From Bombyx mori (lineage: Eukaryota; Arthropoda; Insecta; Lepidoptera; Bombycidae): a stretch of DNA of 64,000 nucleotides. The notes under the pieces are model-generated. The model was given only the letters and a program-made list of their open reading frames with translations. It searched no databases and was not told where the DNA came from. Below, in pieces: positions 11,276 through 23,552 of this stretch. Position 1 is the stretch's first letter. The number at the start of each line of letters is the position of its first letter. The stretch lies in assembly GCF_030269925.1 (NCBI RefSeq), contig NC_085117.1, positions 7,192,731 to 7,256,730 on the forward strand. Direction: 5' to 3'. The position numbers were made by a program, and so were the translations under genes.

Positions 11276-12092
11276 GGCAGGGAATAAATAATTTTAATGA
11301 CGTTGTAGTACGGAGTGAATACGTATTTTCTTAGGAAGGAAGGATGTGTGGTGTCCCAAAGACTTTTCCAGCTTAACCAGGACAGGTGGGTAGAGTGAAG
11401 GCTCAGTCAAAGAGTGAATACTGCAAACAACACACATAACTAATCATTACTTTGAAAACTTCCGACATTGAAATTGTGATTAAAAAATAATTAATCCCGT
11501 GGTTGCCCGAAAACTAAAGTCAATAACAAAACCTATTTCGATTGTTTGTTTGTTACGGTTTCGCGTTTGATTATCGTGAAATTTTTCATACGAGTTGTCA
11601 GATATCAGGGTAGATCAAGCATTTGATGTCGTTATGGCCTAAAGAATAAGACGTCCGATGCATTCGTATAAATTTAGTTGTTGTCTTTTGTTGTCTGTTT
11701 CAAACCTAGTTTTTTTGGAAGTCCTAGTCGTAGTGATCAGGAAACACCATGGAGTACATTTCAAAGCCGGAAGATGAAGCAAGAATGATGTTGCATCGTA
11801 GAAGAATATCGTAGTCAAAGGCGCAAACTATTTGATGGTGATATTGCGATGATGGAAAGGAGTCTCAATAAGTTCTATATATGTAATATCTATGCTCTTT
11901 TTCTTCACGAAAAAGATTTATTTTTTAATGCCATATTTATTTAGTTATAATCACGAAGGACCCAATTTACATAGCAATTTACAAAGAATTCATTGTTATT
12001 ATCAGCAAGTAACGAATTGTTTGAATTTCATTAGCGTAACGTGCACGATTCATAAATAACTAATTACATTTACAATTAAAAAGTAATACACT

Positions 12093-15000
12093 ATGTCCAC
12101 AACATGGAAAAGTTTCGTTCGAACAGGCTCTGGGAGATTATTTTGTCACTGTGAGTTTTACGTAGGAATGTTTATTCGCGGTATTTAGAGCGAGTTTACT
12201 TTTTTCAAATTATTCAACTTTTCGTGCAGTCCACGATTCTCGCTTCGTCGGATGTTATTGTAACTAAAAAGAGTATTTGTTCTGAATAGGCAGACTAGTA
12301 CACGACGGACCTGTTACACAGGATTTAAGGCTGTAACAGAAGCCCATAAATATTACCTACCATCTGAATATAGGCACCTTAAGATATTGTCAAACTTCAA
12401 TATGTTTACGCGGCCATATTGCCTGTCAGGAAGACACTAATGTTTTGTGGAAAACTGATTTAGATAATGATATGTGTCTGTTCGAGCACAAAACCCGTCC
12501 AATAACTAAATAGGCAAATTTATAAACTTTCAGGCGGAAGACCTTTGCTTAACATCAACACCTACTGACCTGAAGACAATGATATATTTTTCTTTACAGC
12601 ATCAATTTATTTATTAGCGTTCGTGTATTTATTTAGTGAAACTTCCGGAAATTACGAAAAAAAAACTACCCTTAAGCACTCGAATTGGACGTTCAAAGAT
12701 TACCTAAATAAATATGACCCTCGGAGAGTGTGGGAAAAGATAGACAAGCTAAAGAAATCAGGTGAGAATTCGTACGGGTTTGATGGGGTTTTTATTGCCC
12801 TTATAAAAAGAGGAGCAAAAGGCCTACCTGATGGTGAGTGATTACCGTCGACCAACAATGCAAGCGGAAAATCGCTACCCACAGCTGAGTAATCTCCACA
12901 AGCTTCGCTTGAAGAAGGACAGGTCATAGCACTCGGGAAACACCGTGGAGCGGAGATAATTTCAAAGCCGGATGGTACGTGTTTGAAAAGATAGCTGGAA
13001 ATACACTGTGGATGAACGCGACTGTTCCTGGAAGAATGAGTGAACTCTGCTCCAGTGGCGGGGCCGCTATTGTGCTTTGTAAAGCAAATGCTTTTGACCA
13101 GGCGTGATGTGCCGCTTCGCTCTGTTCAGGACTCCCAGCATTTTTTACGCATTTGCTAACGAAAATAATTCAATTTTAATATGTTTCATACTAACCTTTT
13201 AATTTGACAAAAAGGCTCCGAATGAAGCCACTCACCTTCAAAGACAAGGTCGAAATCTAAGTTGCATAACGGGGTCTCGTATTAAACACGATGGCTTCCC
13301 GATATTAATAGAAATTACGTAAACTTTATAACAAACATTGAATCCAAAGGAACAAAACTTACGCAGCAACAAGAAATCGACCTCTTCATCAAAGGTATAG
13401 ACATGACAGACGATTTCTTAAAACTGAAAGTGAAGAACGGAGACGCAAAGGTAATCAATCACAACGGCTCGTCACAATACTAAAGATGTTTTTATTATTT
13501 TTATGAAGGAAGGAAGGTGGCTCGAAAGCCTATCCAATTTCACCAGGAGGGATGGTATTTGCTAACAGCTGACCGAGTTCCTCTGAAGGAGACCTAACCG
13601 CTCAACGGCAGCTGCTCTGCGAATGCATCTCGTCCTCACCCTTCAATCGATCGCTCATTGGTGAGCATCGTGATGCGTCCACCTTTTTTGTGATTTGTAG
13701 CCACTTATGTCGGTCAGTGGCACAGTGAAGCGCATGGCCCAGTCTCATGTCCAGATGCTCGGACACTTGGTCACTCCGTCTTTTTTGGCTTCGACCTCTG
13801 GATCATCTTCCAGCCACTTTACCCATCACTATATGTCTCTAATATATGAATTTATCTAGACAATACTAAAACTCTATCCAGTAAAATGATAATGTTTCCG
13901 AAAATATGTAAAAAAGACCGAACCGTAACCGAAGGGTTACTTTCCAAGATGATGTTAGTAGAAACTCCAAACAACATATCGCCAGTTTATTTCTCGATGT
14001 ATTTCGATATTTGCTTATTCATTTTGCATAGACAATACACATAAATAAGTTACTAAATTCCATTACATTGAATTTTCTGCAGTCTAAGACCGATATACAG
14101 TCCAAGACACGTACAAATATAGTTTGAATATATTTCGAATTTTGAATAACGAAATCGGTGTATGTAAATTGGAAATTAATTAACACAATTTTAAGATTCT
14201 AGTTATGAAGGACGGAAGACGCTGGAAACCTCCACCAGGCCTGGATAGTCATGAGCGCGATCCATTTAGTCTCAGGAGAAGACTATTTGAACTCATGAAG
14301 CAAGCCATTTACCAAGCCAGGAATAAAATGGTACGATTCGATTCACCTAATACCTACTCATAATATTCAACCCTGGAGTATTTTGTGAGAGATTTTGGAG
14401 ACGACCGCGAATATTTCCATAAACGATATTGGTCTAGTAATGGAATACCGGTGCTCCCCCATTCAGGATGATTTTTTCCCCTAGCTATTCACTGGTAGCC
14501 TAAGGGACTATGCCAGCTTCTCGTGGATGTGTGGGTGAGCTCACGGGCTTAACCTGAGATATTTTGCTGACACTAACCCTAGTTAGTTTTGAAGTCGTCG
14601 TGGTCTAAAGGATAAGACGTCCGGTGCATTCATATATAGCGATGCACCGGTGTTCGAATCACGCAGGCAGGTACCAATTTTTCTAATGAAATACGTACTT
14701 AACAATTGTTCACGATTGACTTCCACGGTGAAGGAATAACATCGTGTAATAAAAATCAAACCCGCAAAATTATAATTTGCGTAATTACTGGTGGTAGGAC
14801 CTCTTATGAGTCCGCACGGGTAGGTACCACCGCCCCGCTTATTTGTGCCGTGAAGCAGTAATGCGTTTAGGTTAGAAGGGTGGGGCAGCCGTTGTAACTA
14901 TACTGAGACCTTAGAACTTACATCTCAAGGTGTGTGGCGCATTTACGTCGTAGATGTCTATGGGTTCTAGTAACCACTTAACACCAGGTGGGCTGTGAGA

Positions 15001-16429
15001 TCGTCCACACATCTAGGCATTAAAAAAAAAAGTTAGATCAGTACTTCGCCGAGTCTACCACCGGATTGGAATCGCGGCCCGTTGAGAAGATCAGGCGAGA
15101 AACTTAGTAGGTTGTGTTATTAACTATGGGTCAGTTCGCTTCAGAACCCTTCAACGAGCCAGTGTGTGATATAGTAACTGTCCTGGGTATATATGTGGCC
15201 ATAGAGCCTTGAACAATCTGTCGACCGTCGTGTCGGCGACGACAGCCAGTCCGGCGTCCGGTAGCGCTGTGGCTTTAATTTACGCGAATTACCGCAAACC
15301 GGTCACCGGGCAACAGATGGATTCGTCGGGCGTTATCTACCAACTTCATCGAATAATATATAATAATATTAAGTTGCGTTTAATCAAGTTATTACGTAAG
15401 TTATTAAGCCATACTTAAATTAGGTTTCAAATGACTAGTATTTCTAGTTCTAGTTTCACAAATCAATGTTTTTCTGATCTATACCCAAAGAACGATATTT
15501 AAACAGATTTTTTTTTGATTAAGCACTTACGCAATTAATTATATTTCATAATTTTTCGGCGGAATCGATGATAGACGATTAACCTAAATCATACCTTGCT
15601 TTTCTCTGTAAAATTTTCTAACTAAGACCCATTCTATTACAACTTTGTTTCGTTCTCCCCCATTTGGGCACTTTTACAGATATTAAACACGTTTAAACCT
15701 GTTCCTTCGGGTTTCTTCACTCAAATACCCTCAGACACAGCCCACTGAGTTTCTCGCCGGATCTTCTCAGTGGGTCGCGTTTCCGATCCGGTGGTAGATT
15801 CTGCGAAGCACGGCTCTTGCTAAGGTTCGTGTTAGCAACGTCGTCAGGTTTGAGCCCCGTGAGCTCACCTACTCGTTAAGGTAACGCTGAAATAGCCTCT
15901 CAAGGCTCTCAACTTAGGAAAAAAAAAACACTCAAATAACCAAATAAAATAATTCACACAACTTCACTCTTTGCGTAGGAAAACGACTTCGAGGAGAAAA
16001 AGTGGACTAAGGCTCTATACAACAACATTTGAATATTCGGCTAACTACCATCTAATTTTCTAGTTTTCTAATTTTCTAATTGTCTTGTCCATTGTCTTTT
16101 TGCAGGTTATAATGCAACAAATAAGGGAGCAATACAAATACGGTTCGCTGTACAAAATGGGGTTTTTAATGAGCAAAACTGATACTGCCTGCAGGACGTT
16201 TTCAAAGTTCGCATCCAGAGCTTTCCGGGGATGTGTGCTCGGCAAACAGGACGTCATTTACCGGCATAGGGTATATGAGATACTGAACTCGGAAGAGAGA
16301 GTCTTGAATCTATGGTTCACAGTGGAACTACTGATCGATTTGATTAGAAAGAACGACGAGAACTGTAAAGATATTTTGGATAATGAAAAGATTAAGGACA
16401 AGAAATCCGGATGGAAGTTCGTTGATTGA
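12093..16429 (+). CDS. Tandem family gene 1: predicted secreted protein, unknown function
   Basis: Model built by eye. Exon 1 (12093-12150) ends at GTGAGT in phase 1. Exon 2 (12600-12761, acceptor tttacag, donor GTGAGA) codes a hydrophobic run SIYLLAFVYLFS that would serve as signal or anchor. A third exon ends at 13450 (donor GTAATC) and starts at either 13374 or 13312. Exon 4 is 14211-14330 (donor GTACGA). The terminal exon is 16106-16429 (acceptor tttttgcag), stop at 16427-16429. The assignment rests on a shared core: 'FELMKQAIYQARNKM' here parallels 'FEMMKQSIYATRFRL' in gene 4, and 'YKMGFLMSK' parallels 'YKMGYLFNR' in gene 2. The product is about 245-270 residues, basic and helical. The last two exons are the firmest; exon 1 and the exon 2/3 join are tentative. 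I recognise no named domain. Confidence 0.5.
12789..13150 (-). repeat. 5'-truncated LINE copy in intron of gene 1
   Basis: Reverse complement of the 3' end of the LINE family at 24.9-28.6 kb, beginning with the tail ('tttattgcccttataaaaag', 'cctacctgatggtgagtg') just after the exon-2 donor and running into C-terminal RT sequence ('gcttcgcttgaagaaggaca'). Confidence 0.75.
13497..13835. repeat. LINE-derived fragments in intron of gene 1
   Basis: The first part is a reversed LINE 3' tail ('ccaatttcaccaggaggg', 'aacagctgaccgag'). From about 13640 the sequence matches 48780-48970, a reversed RT C-terminus whose translation contains RKRWSDQVPEYLDMRLS. Confidence 0.65.
14456..15117 (-). repeat. LINE 3'-tail fragment split by a SINE
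   Basis: Reversed LINE tail (14456-14592, 'gtgagctcacgggcttaacc') that continues at 15035 ('cgagtctaccaccggattgg') after a complete SINE. Rejoining the two parts restores the tail order seen elsewhere. Confidence 0.7.
14594..15034 (+). repeat. Full-length Bm1-type SINE
   Basis: It starts with the tRNA-like head: an A-box-like 'tggtctaaaggataag' and a B-box-like 'ggtgttcgaatca'. It continues through the body to the 3' end and an A run. It is flanked by 'gttag' on both sides, a short target duplication, and lies within an older LINE tail. Confidence 0.85.
15739..15925 (+). repeat. LINE 3'-tail fragment
   Basis: Contains 'gagtttctcgccggatctt', 'ccgatccggtggtagattc' and 'aatagcctctcaaggct', then an A run. 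It lies in the last intron of tandem gene 1. Confidence 0.7.
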
Positions 16430-16849
16430 GATACCTAGTGTTAAAATTTGTATATAAAAAAAATCGTTAATACATAAAGTAACTGACTATGCCAATATTT
16501 GTGCCTTTTATTATTGCTATTTGTAGTGTCCAAATCTAGAATGTACGAGTATAAAGGCGACGTAGCAAGTGATGCTTCAGTTCTGAGATGATTAATGCTT
16601 TCACTATAATTGAGAAATAGTTAAAATCTATTTATTATAAATGTTGCAGAAAGCCACTGTTAAAATAAAAATAATTATCTTTGAATGATAATTCGATCAA
16701 TTCGATCAATAATAGTATTATTGATCGAAGATGATAGTAGTATTTCAAAGAATATGATCATAGAAGAAGCATTACATTACATTATATATATATTTATTTA
16801 TTTTAAACTGTAATTTCGTAGGTAAAACTTTAAATATACTTTTTTAACT

Positions 16850-17085
16850 GGTGGTAGAACCTCTTGTGAGTCCGCACGCGTAGGTACCACCGCCCCGCCT
16901 ATTTCTGCCGTGAAGCAGTAATGCGTTTCGGTTTGAAGGGTGGGGCAGCCGTTGTAACTATACTGAGACCTTAGAACTTATATCTCAAGGTGTGTGGCGC
17001 ATTTACGTTGTAGATGTATATGGGTTCCAGTAACCACTTAACACCAGGTGGGCTGTGAGCTGGTCCACACATCTAGGCAATAAAA
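16850..17085 (+). repeat. Bm1-type SINE, 5'-truncated
   Basis: Forward SINE body from 'ctggtggtagaacctcttg' to 'cacacatctaggcaataaa', ending in an AT microsatellite. It lies between tandem genes 1 and 2. Confidence 0.85.
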
Positions 17086-17798
17086 TATATATATAATATA
17101 AGACAATAGTTCAACTAAAACGATCATTTAATCACTGTTTTTTACAAATGCATTTGAAAGAAATAAATAGTTTCTTATAATTCGACCTGATTTAAATGAA
17201 AATATTGGCTAAGTTAATGTTAACGATATCGATAAATAATGAAGCTATATTATGCAAACTTGTATTGTGCGGTTGATGGATTCTTGAAAATTAATTTTGA
17301 ATTGTGAATTACTTCAAAGATTGACGTCACTAAGACATATGGTTAAAGTGGGTCAATAAGAGGGCAAATTATACATAATAAGTGCATAGTACATAATTCA
17401 TCAATAGTTTTATCAAGGTTTTTTACTTGAAAAAATAACATATTCACAAAATGACTTAAAATTCTTTGATTTTTTTTTTTTTTTTTTTTTATTTTATTAC
17501 CAACCAATTTTGGTACCAACATGTTAAACATCAGCACAGAACATTATAGGTATCATATACATTGATTTCACACTAAATGCTAACACAATTACAGGTACCG
17601 ACTGCATGCATAAAAAAAGCGGTTCATTTTGTAAACAAAAGCATTATTTAATGATCCACTATGATCGGCATATCTCGTTTCAAACTATTTACAATTCTAA
17701 TGAAGCGAGTAGCATTATCGTTTGTTATTAAGAATGCTCAATCAAAATGTTAATTAATAAAATTAATTGGTATTGTTAGAACATTTCATTACTTATCA

Positions 17799-19028
17799 AT
17801 GAACATATATTTGAACACCATTATACTTTGTAAGTATCGAAACTACGGCCGTAATTCGTACTAATTTTTACAAAGCTCAGATCACTTGGTATTAAGTGGA
17901 AATCGGAGCCCAGCACAATGCAAATACATATAGCTTTCACGATTCTACGAACCATTTTCATAATGAAACAAATTAAAAATTAAACATAATATATAGTTAT
18001 TTTTTTAATAATTAGCAGTTGTAAGACGAGTTGTGAGCTCATGTGTCGGTCCATATGTATATGTGCCATCATCTAGAATATTTTTTCCACAAAAGAAATT
18101 TAAGGGTGAAACAATTGCTATGCAACACAATTGAAACTTGAACCTTATATGTTCAAGTAGCCGGCGGCTTTTACGTTGTAATGTCTATGATACCCGGTGA
18201 CCTCTTAATACTAGGTTGGCCGAAAAGTAAATAACCCATCTACAAGAAAAAAAAACTTAATTTCCCCATTTTTTTTTCCTTTTCTTTCCGGGGGATTAAG
18301 CATTTTAACTGATTCAAATTCGATTTTCCATTTTCTTAACAGACCTGCCTTTTCATCACGCAATTTCTCCATTCACCAATGAAGCCTTTAACGTGCTTTA
18401 CGGAAAGTACAGCTTCAACGACTTGTTCCTGCCACTCGAGAATGAGACGAGCATAGAAGAAGATGTCGATATGGGCCCACCTCCGCCGCCATCGCCGATG
18501 CACTACGAGATTAATTTTAAATCCCCAACCCACCCAGACCTGATCGAGTTCAACAAAATTTCCGAACAGGTAGACAATTTGACCAGACGAGGCTCATCTG
18601 ACACGTTTCACGGCTTCGACGACCCCGAAGACTGGTGGTACGGCAACAAAGAACGAATCGAACCGAAGAAAAAAAACATGCTGATAAAAATCAATCTCCA
18701 ATTTTTGATCCACACGAGATACAAAGTGTACGCTGCTCTGGCGCAACGCGAGCTTTACCGTCAGGATAAAAGATACAAAATGGGATATCTGTTCAACAGA
18801 TTGAGGCGTTTGAAGACAGAAATGAGGAAGGTTGTAAGTTTGGCGACACTGCAGAATTCCACAAATCCCTGGTACAGGAGCTTGCACTCGCTCCTTAGAT
18901 ATTACGAGCAGGTCGTCAGGTATGATGTGGACATAAGGGACACTTCAAACATGGTTCAAGAACTGTACAACAAAGAAGATCCTGCTGACTACTATAGAGT
19001 TACGTTTAGTCCTCCGCAGCAACCTTAA
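17799..19028 (+). CDS. Tandem family gene 2: predicted secreted protein, unknown function
   Basis: Two exons. Exon 1 (17799-17829) has the ATG, ten codons (MNIYLNTIIL) and one extra base before the donor GTAAGT. Exon 2 (18343-19028) follows the acceptor 'ttttcttaacag' and needs two bases to complete the split codon, so the join is in phase 1. The product is about 238 residues. A hydrophobic N-terminus spans the splice and should be a signal peptide, cleaved near HHAIS. After it come an acidic stretch, MGPPPPPSP, an unusual DDPEDWWYGNKER segment, then helices with the family core YKMGYLFNRLRRLKTEM near residues 140-160. It ends at YRVTFSPPQQP. I find no named domain. The secretory role is inferred; homology to genes 1, 3 and 4 is seen only in the core motif and the gene layout. 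Confidence 0.75.
18005..18245 (+). repeat. Strongly degenerate SINE-like copy
   Basis: Diverged traces of the SINE order ('gagctcatgtgtcggtccat', 'tttacgttgtaatgtctatg', 'taatactaggttggc') within the intron of tandem gene 2. Confidence 0.4.
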
Positions 19029-19124
19029 TAGATAACCGATTTTTTATTTTATATATTATAACATAACTATCCTAACTATCTTCTAAGCTATTTGTTTATC
19101 CTAATTTTGCGGTTTTTTTTTGCT

Positions 19125-19522
19125 TATGTGGGTGGACTAGCTCACAGCCCATCTGGTGTTAAGTGGTTACTGGAGCCCATAGACATCTACAACGTAAATG
19201 CCGCCACCCACCTTGAGATAACAGTTCTAAGGTCTCAAGCATAGTTGCAATGGGTGCCCCACCCTTCAAATCGAAACGCATTATTGCTTCACGACAGAAA
19301 TAGGCCGGGTGGTGGTACCTACCCGTGCGGACTCACAAGAGGTCCTACCACCAGTAATTATGCAAATTATAATTTTGCGGGCTTGGTTTTTATTACACGA
19401 CCGATCCTTCACCGTGGAAGTCAATCGTGAACATTTATAAAGTACGCATTTCATTAAAAAAATTGGCACCCGCCAGCGGGATTCGAACACCGGTGCATCG
19501 CTAGATACTTTAGGCCACGACG
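19125..19522 (-). repeat. Near full-length Bm1-type SINE
   Basis: Reverse-oriented copy from the tail ('gtgggtggactagctcaca') to the tRNA-like head (B-box 'gattcgaacacc', A-box 'tttaggccacgacg'). It lies about 100 bp downstream of the stop of tandem gene 2. Confidence 0.85.
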
Positions 19523-19914
19523 AAATCACTAAAAGCGACTAGTGCGTGCTTGATAAAAAATTTGATTTATTTAACTTAGTATTATTATATTTTGTTCGTT
19601 TATTATATTTCACCTCAACGATCCAGTGATTGTTGGCCTATGGCTATTATAGTATCACGACCTTCGAATTCGGTTCTGTACAGGAGTTATTTTAATTGCT
19701 GAAGATTTTCCCAATCGGGTTTTTAGGTTTGCTTGTTCTGGCCAGTATTTGTGTTTCTTGTAATGGAATTGTTTTACTTTATTTTAGAACATAGGACATA
19801 TCGAGCACTTCTGTTTGTTTTGATTCAGTGAATGTGCCGCATAACATAGCGTCGTAATTAGATGAAGCTTGCGATCTCACAGTATCCTTAATCGTTGTAT
19901 CGAAATGTAAAATC

Positions 19915-20136
19915 ACTACATAGTATAAAACAAAGTCGCTTTCTCTGTCCCTATATCTGTTTGTCCCTATGTATGCTTAAATCTTTAAAATTACGCAACG
20001 GATTTTGATGCGTTTTTTTTTAATAGATAGGGTGATTGAAGAGGAAAGTTTATGTGTATAATAACATCCATTAAATAGTGGAGAAATCAATAATAAATTA
20101 CAGTTTCCGAAGCGAAGCGAGGGCGGGTCACTAGTA
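19915..20136 (+). mobile_element. Helitron-like 3' region
   Basis: It ends 'gcgaagcgagggcgggtcac' then 'tagt'. A GCGAAGC-rich hairpin region before a terminal CTAGT is typical of lepidopteran Helitrons. The left boundary is approximate. Confidence 0.5.
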
Positions 20137-20867
20137 ATTATATAAAAACACAGCTTAAAGAAAATGAAACTCTGAAGGTATTAGCTAAGATTGGTAAATT
20201 CTACGGCAGTGATGTACAATAGATTGATTGAAGAATATAAATATAAAGAAAAACTTTTATTATCTAAAACTCCTTAGTTTTCTAAAAAGGATTTTTCTTG
20301 AATGTCATTGAGTGAAGTCTATCATGGTATGTTTATCAGTCTATCATTAAGGGCTTTAAATGTTGTTTTTTTATTAAAATTGGGTACTTCAGAATTAAAA
20401 TAACAATAAAAGGCTTAATTGTTATTCATCCTGAAGTACCCAATATCATTATATAAATATAAATGATAGTTGGCAAATACCAATAAAAGTCCCGTGGAAT
20501 CATTTAGATCATATAAAAGAAAAACATTTGGCTATGTTAGGAAAAGAACATCCCGCTCGAAAAGAGCACTGAACCTTATAGAATTTAGAATGTGGATGCT
20601 CATCTTCTAGGACATCAAGTCTTTGAAGTAGACCTTCTGCTACTGACTAATGTCACTATTTATACAGTAATTTATGTGCGTCTACATATTCAAGTGCATT
20701 AGATTCTCATTACCCAAAACAGAGGGACTCAGAATAACAAAAAAGATAATTAAAAAACTATTATTGAAACTGAGTAATTATTTTCTTGATTAGTCTTCCG
20801 TTATTTTGCGATTGGAATTTATGGATTTTAAGCACTTAATCCATAATAATATGCACTATGATTCATA

Positions 20868-21986
20868 ATGAATGCAGCTATTTTTGTTTTGGGTAAGTCC
20901 TTTTTTATGGCAAGTAAAAAATTTGGGATCCCTTTAAGCTAAGACATAGGAACAACGATGACACATATCAACGAAACTGAGACCAAGTTCTGTAATTTCA
21001 TTAATTAACATATGTCGACGCCTGAAAGGCAAACGTGACTAAGCGACAATAACTGCTTTGTACATAAATGATAGGCAATAACCATATTCGATGCGCAAAA
21101 AATATATATTTCTAGGTCTATTAAAATCATTTCAATCCTACAGCTAGATTCGTTAAAATATAATTTTTTTCAGTTAATTTAACTTTAAATTAGTCTACTG
21201 TAAAGTTCACGCATTGTCGCTTAGTCACGTTTGCCTTTAAGCGTCGATGTATATCTAACAAACCTCTATGTGATCTAAATTATTTCAGTTGTCACCCTGT
21301 CTTTTAGCAAATCAACCGTCCTAGACTTCGGTAATGAATTCCCCGACATAAGCGAGATCTTCATCATGACCGAAAATAAAAGACATATCATCGACAACAT
21401 ACCTAACGTTTTCATTAGAAACACAACTGTGGACCTAGAGAGATTGAATGTGACAAATTTCTGGGAAAAACTATACCAATACCAAGATAAATTGAAGGAA
21501 AAATTACCGAACATTCTCGAAGAATTTGAGCTCCCGAATCCTAAACACTTTAACGAGACTAGACGACAAGTTTTAAAATGGGACTGGTACCACACTCCTG
21601 AGTTCAAAGAAGGGTCTATTATTATAACAAGATTGAAGACTTTGGACTTAATGCTACAACTGATATATATGGCTAGACACAAACTAAAACAAATGGAGGG
21701 GAGTAAGTACTTTCAAAGGACCGACACTGGATACCGAATTGCCTTCTTGTACAGGAAATTGAGAAAAATCTTCAGAAAAATGATGGATATTTACACGATT
21801 ATGGTGAAGAATAAAGAGAAGTGGACACATCAGGATTGGCATTTGCAGCTGCATACGAAAGCTACTAAGCTACACGTCGACTTTTTATACCTGTGGTGGG
21901 TTTTGGTGAGAGTCGATGAGAAGTACAGTATCAGAATGGGATTCAGGCCCACTGTGCCGTCTTGGATGAAGCTCACTAAGCCGTAA
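20868..21986 (+). CDS. Tandem family gene 3: predicted secreted protein, unknown function
   Basis: Two exons. Exon 1 (20868-20892) codes MNAAIFVL plus one base before the donor GTAAGT. Exon 2 (21289-21986) follows 'tgatctaaattatttcag' and restores the frame in phase 1, giving a signal peptide of about 16 residues that ends near LSFSKS. The product is about 240 residues, lysine-rich and predicted helical, with N-x-T sequons (RNTT, NVTN) and the family core 'LMLQLIYMARHKL' followed by 'YRIAFLYRKLRKIFRKM'. The C-terminus is FRPTVPSWMKLTKP. An AATAAA-like signal lies about 15 bp after the stop. The intron is 396 bp, of which a MITE is more than half. No known domain is visible; secretion is inferred from the N-terminus. 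Confidence 0.78.
21011..21254. mobile_element. Long-TIR MITE, copy 1
   Basis: Terminal inverted repeats of about 35-40 bp ('cctgaaaggcaaacgtgact' then 'aagcgacaat', mirrored by 'attgtcgcttagtcacgttt'), bounded by TA-rich sequence. It has no coding capacity. It lies in the intron of tandem gene 3 and ends about 35 bp before the acceptor. Confidence 0.8.
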
Positions 21987-22084
21987 ATATGACGTTTTGA
22001 AAATAAATAAAAATGTTTGTATTTTTTAATTGTTACAACAATAAAAAAAAATTATTTGTAATCCAAAAAGATTTGCTTTTCGTA

Positions 22085-22435
22085 CTATTCCATCAGCTCA
22101 CAGAAGTCCACTACTGGATATAAGCGTCCCCCAAGCCTCGCCACAAAGATCGGTCCTAAACTGCTTGCATCCAGTGGATCCCTGCGAACCTCAATAGGTC
22201 GTCCGCCCATCTTGTGAGAGGTCTAGCCACACTACGTCTTCCAGTACGCGGTCGCCACTCAAGAACTTTCTGGCCCCAACGGCCTTCCGTTCTACGAGCA
22301 ATGTGTCCTGCTCACTGCCACTTCAACGTCGTAATCCTTTGGGCTATATCGGTTACCATGGTTCTCCCGCGAATCTCCTCATTTCTCCATTATAGCATAG
22401 CATAGCTCTCTCCATTGCTTTGGGTGACCTTGAGC
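22085..22435 (-). repeat. LINE (RTE-like) RT C-terminal fragment
   Basis: The reverse strand translates, with small gaps, to GRWGQKVLEWRPRTGRR and RPLTRWADDLLRFAG, the arginine- and tryptophan-rich tail common at the C-terminus of RTE-like reverse transcriptases. It is interrupted by frame changes. Confidence 0.65.
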
Positions 22436-22564
22436 CTTCGCATAAGGCCTTTTCGTACAAATGTACGTAATTTTCATACATTAAAATCCTTATAATAATT
22501 ACTGAAGACCATAGATCAACATAACTGCCACCCAAATGGAGGCATCATAATTTTTTACTGCCCT

Positions 22565-22690
22565 TTTAAGCAAACGAGCACGGTTCTCTGATAGTAAGAG
22601 GTTACCGTCGCTCATAGACATCAGCAATGCCAAGGGGCAGAGCCAAGCCGCTGCCTACCACTAAGTGGTACTCCCCAAGATCTCTAGAAG
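22565..22690 (-). repeat. LINE 3'-tail fragment (25.6-kb LINE family)
   Basis: Reversed copy of the tail: 'gaggttaccgtcgctcatag', 'agcaatgccaaggggcagag', 'ccaagccgctgcctacc'. Confidence 0.7.
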
Positions 22691-23097
22691 TCTACGTCAC
22701 AATTTTGTTTTTAACACTGGTCCTAATCTACAACGTGAAGTCTTCGTAGCAGAAATAAGCGAGGCGATATTTATCCGCCCGAATAATACGCCATGTCATC
22801 AGTAGATTGTAAATAGTTTTTTCTGGTCTCGTTTTTCACAAACAATGCCATGCCTACATAATTCATCGTGGAAGTTGTTCATAACGTTCAAGGTACATTT
22901 TCTCTTAGAAAACTTGATGCCTGCCACATGATTTACGATCGGATTTAGGCAAATCGAGATTGAGTATAGCGCATTAAACACCAATTAGACTTCACTGTTT
23001 ATAATAATTAAATATAATTGTCATAATTAAACGAACTTTTAAGGTTTGCGCATATCGTGCATAATATTCAAACATCGATGAACACCCGCTAAACCCA

Positions 23098-23350
23098 CGA
23101 AATTTTAATTTGCGTAATCAACCGTGGTAGGGCGTTTTATGAGTCCGTACTGGTAGGTAGCATCGCCCTGCCTATTTCAGCCGTGAAGCACTAATGCATT
23201 TCGGTTTGAACGATGAAGCAGCCGTTGTACTATAAAAACTGAGACCTTAGAAATTATGTCTCGAATTGGGTGGCAGCATTTGTAGTAAATGTCCACGGGC
23301 TTCGGTAACAACTTAACACCAGGTGAGCTCGTCCACATACTTAAATTCTA
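23098..23350 (+). repeat. Degenerate Bm1-type SINE, 5'-truncated
   Basis: Forward body with many substitutions: 'gtggtagggcgttttatgag', 'aatgcatttcggtttgaac', 'caacttaacaccaggtgagc', then an A-rich end. Confidence 0.75.
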
Positions 23351-23552
23351 AAAATAAAAAATGTAATAAACCGTATTCATAACTGCAAAATATCCGAAAT
23401 AGCAACGAAATACAATTCGAATGAAATTAATCAGTTTTAATTGTTTTCGTATTTCAATTAGATTCTATTTGAGTGGAAATGTAACTAAGCACTATAAAAC
23501 CACTTTGATCTACACGATTTCGCGATAAATTTTTCGTTAAGCTTCCTATATA

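Noticed and set aside
12623..12841. 72-codon + strand frame as a standalone gene
   Set aside because: Its second half is LINE tail sequence; only the part up to about 12761 is exon-like, followed by a splice donor.
14620..14670. tRNA-like A and B boxes read as a tRNA gene (also at 45780, 46680, 54150)
   Set aside because: No cloverleaf can be completed, and the boxes always continue into the same SINE body; they are SINE promoters.
18594..18887. 97-codon - strand frame
   Set aside because: Antisense shadow of the terminal exon of tandem gene 2.
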